Below the pieces are notes generated by a model. It made no database searches, was not told the DNA's origin, and saw nothing but the letters and a program-made list of their open reading frames with translations. Positions 63,381-64,000 of a stretch of DNA of 64,000 nucleotides are shown one piece after another. A program made the translations under genes and the position numbers. Within the stretch, counting starts at the first letter, position 1. Each line of letters opens with the position of its first letter. This DNA is from Antennarius striatus (lineage: Eukaryota > Chordata > Actinopteri > Lophiiformes > Antennariidae): NCBI RefSeq assembly GCF_040054535.1, contig NC_090777.1, positions 16,867,001 through 16,931,000 on the forward strand, read 5' to 3'.

Positions 63381-63768
63381 CAGGTTAAGTTCAGAGAGTC
63401 TGTTACTGCGGTAACAAACCCAGAGGTTCACTTTACCTTGCTACGTGAAACAGGCCAGGGTTACTGCTCTAACTCTGGGTTAAGTTACCCACCTTTGTGA
63501 AACCGAGAACCCTGATTTCAGGGTTAACTTACTCTGGGTTTCCACTACACCTGCTTTGTGACACGGCCCCTCCTCCAGACCACGCTAGCTTCAGAGTCTG
63601 TTACTGTGGTAACAAACCTAGAGGTTTACCTTGTGACACAGGCTAGGTTTACTCCTCTGACTCTGGGTTAAGTTACCTCCCTTTGTGACACCGAAAGCCC
63701 TGGTTTTCCCTGATTTCAGGGTTAACTTAGCCAGGTTTTCCACTAAACCGGCTTTGTGAAACGGACCC
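63381..63768. repeat. Two tandem copies of a ~200-bp repeat
   Basis: GTCTGTTACTG, GGTAACAAACC, GACTCTGGGTTAAGTTACC-like sequence, CCCTGATTTCAGGGTTAACTT and GGCTTTGTGAAACGG-like sequence occur in the same order twice, offset by about 200 bp (for example GTCTGTTACTG at 63,398 and 63,596). The unit is rich in self-complementary GGGTTAA/TTAACCC motifs, as in miniature inverted-repeat elements. Confidence 0.8.
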
Positions 63769-64000
63769 GATGAATGGTACAAATCACATGGAATCAAGGT
63801 TTTCTTTGTTTGTTTATTTGTTTATTAGCTGTTAACGTAAGCAGCTGGGGTCCACGCAGAACAAAATGTAAAACAAGACTTGTAGCATGTTGTTCAAAGT
63901 CTTAATATTTTATCTTATGAACATTTTGTTATTGTTTGTTTTTTTCTGATCTGATCTGCTTGGGCTACATTTGATTTAGTTATTATAACAGTTGGTATTT
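63769..64000. other. Non-coding, no feature recognised
   Basis: AT-rich sequence to the end of the window. Confidence 0.5.

Overview
The window looks like nuclear DNA from a teleost fish, probably a percomorph. The support is multi-exon genes with GT/AG introns, fish-type LINEs (L2-, RTE- and Rex/CR1-like), tRNA-derived SINEs, hAT and pogo DNA transposons, and many long CA, CT, TATC and TA microsatellites. All recognisable host genes lie in the last 18 kb. The assignment rests on reading the sequence; no database search was possible.

Layout. Bases 1-24,300 are gene-poor intergenic or intronic DNA. They hold microsatellites, two SINEs with target-site duplications and a 5'-truncated RTE-type LINE with a 13-bp duplication. 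Bases 24,300-39,000 are a dense nest of transposons. A Gypsy fragment is split by a hAT element (25,559-33,618). That hAT contains a deleted second Gypsy element, which contains an L2 LINE; the hAT also holds a small pogo-type element. A decayed RTE LINE follows, with its own L2 and hAT insertions, and then a second, inverted L2-like LINE. Bases 39,000-46,500 are mostly featureless, apart from a hAT-type miniature element (44.4-45.0 kb) and a TA/TG microsatellite block.

Bases 46,582-55,747 carry three eight-exon digestive serine protease genes of the chymotrypsin C / elastase 2 type. Gene A (minus, elastase 2-like) and gene B (plus, chymotrypsin C-like) are divergent around 1.3 kb that contains a SINE. 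Gene C (plus) follows B and carries a LINE fragment in intron 3. All three encode a signal peptide, an activation peptide and the His/Asp/Ser triad, so they should be secreted pancreatic zymogens. Bases 58,336-60,458 carry the two coding exons of TMEM51 (minus), with a probable 5' noncoding exon near 62.44 kb. TMEM51 lies near CTRC and CELA2 in mammals, so the neighbourhood appears conserved. The last 1.5 kb holds a pentanucleotide repeat and a tandemly duplicated repeat of about 200 bp.

I found no convincing undescribed system. The most unusual points are the nested transposons, an Ala at the conserved second activation-site glycine of gene C, and a 140-bp sequence near 23.6 kb that recurs inside a broken Gypsy reverse transcriptase.
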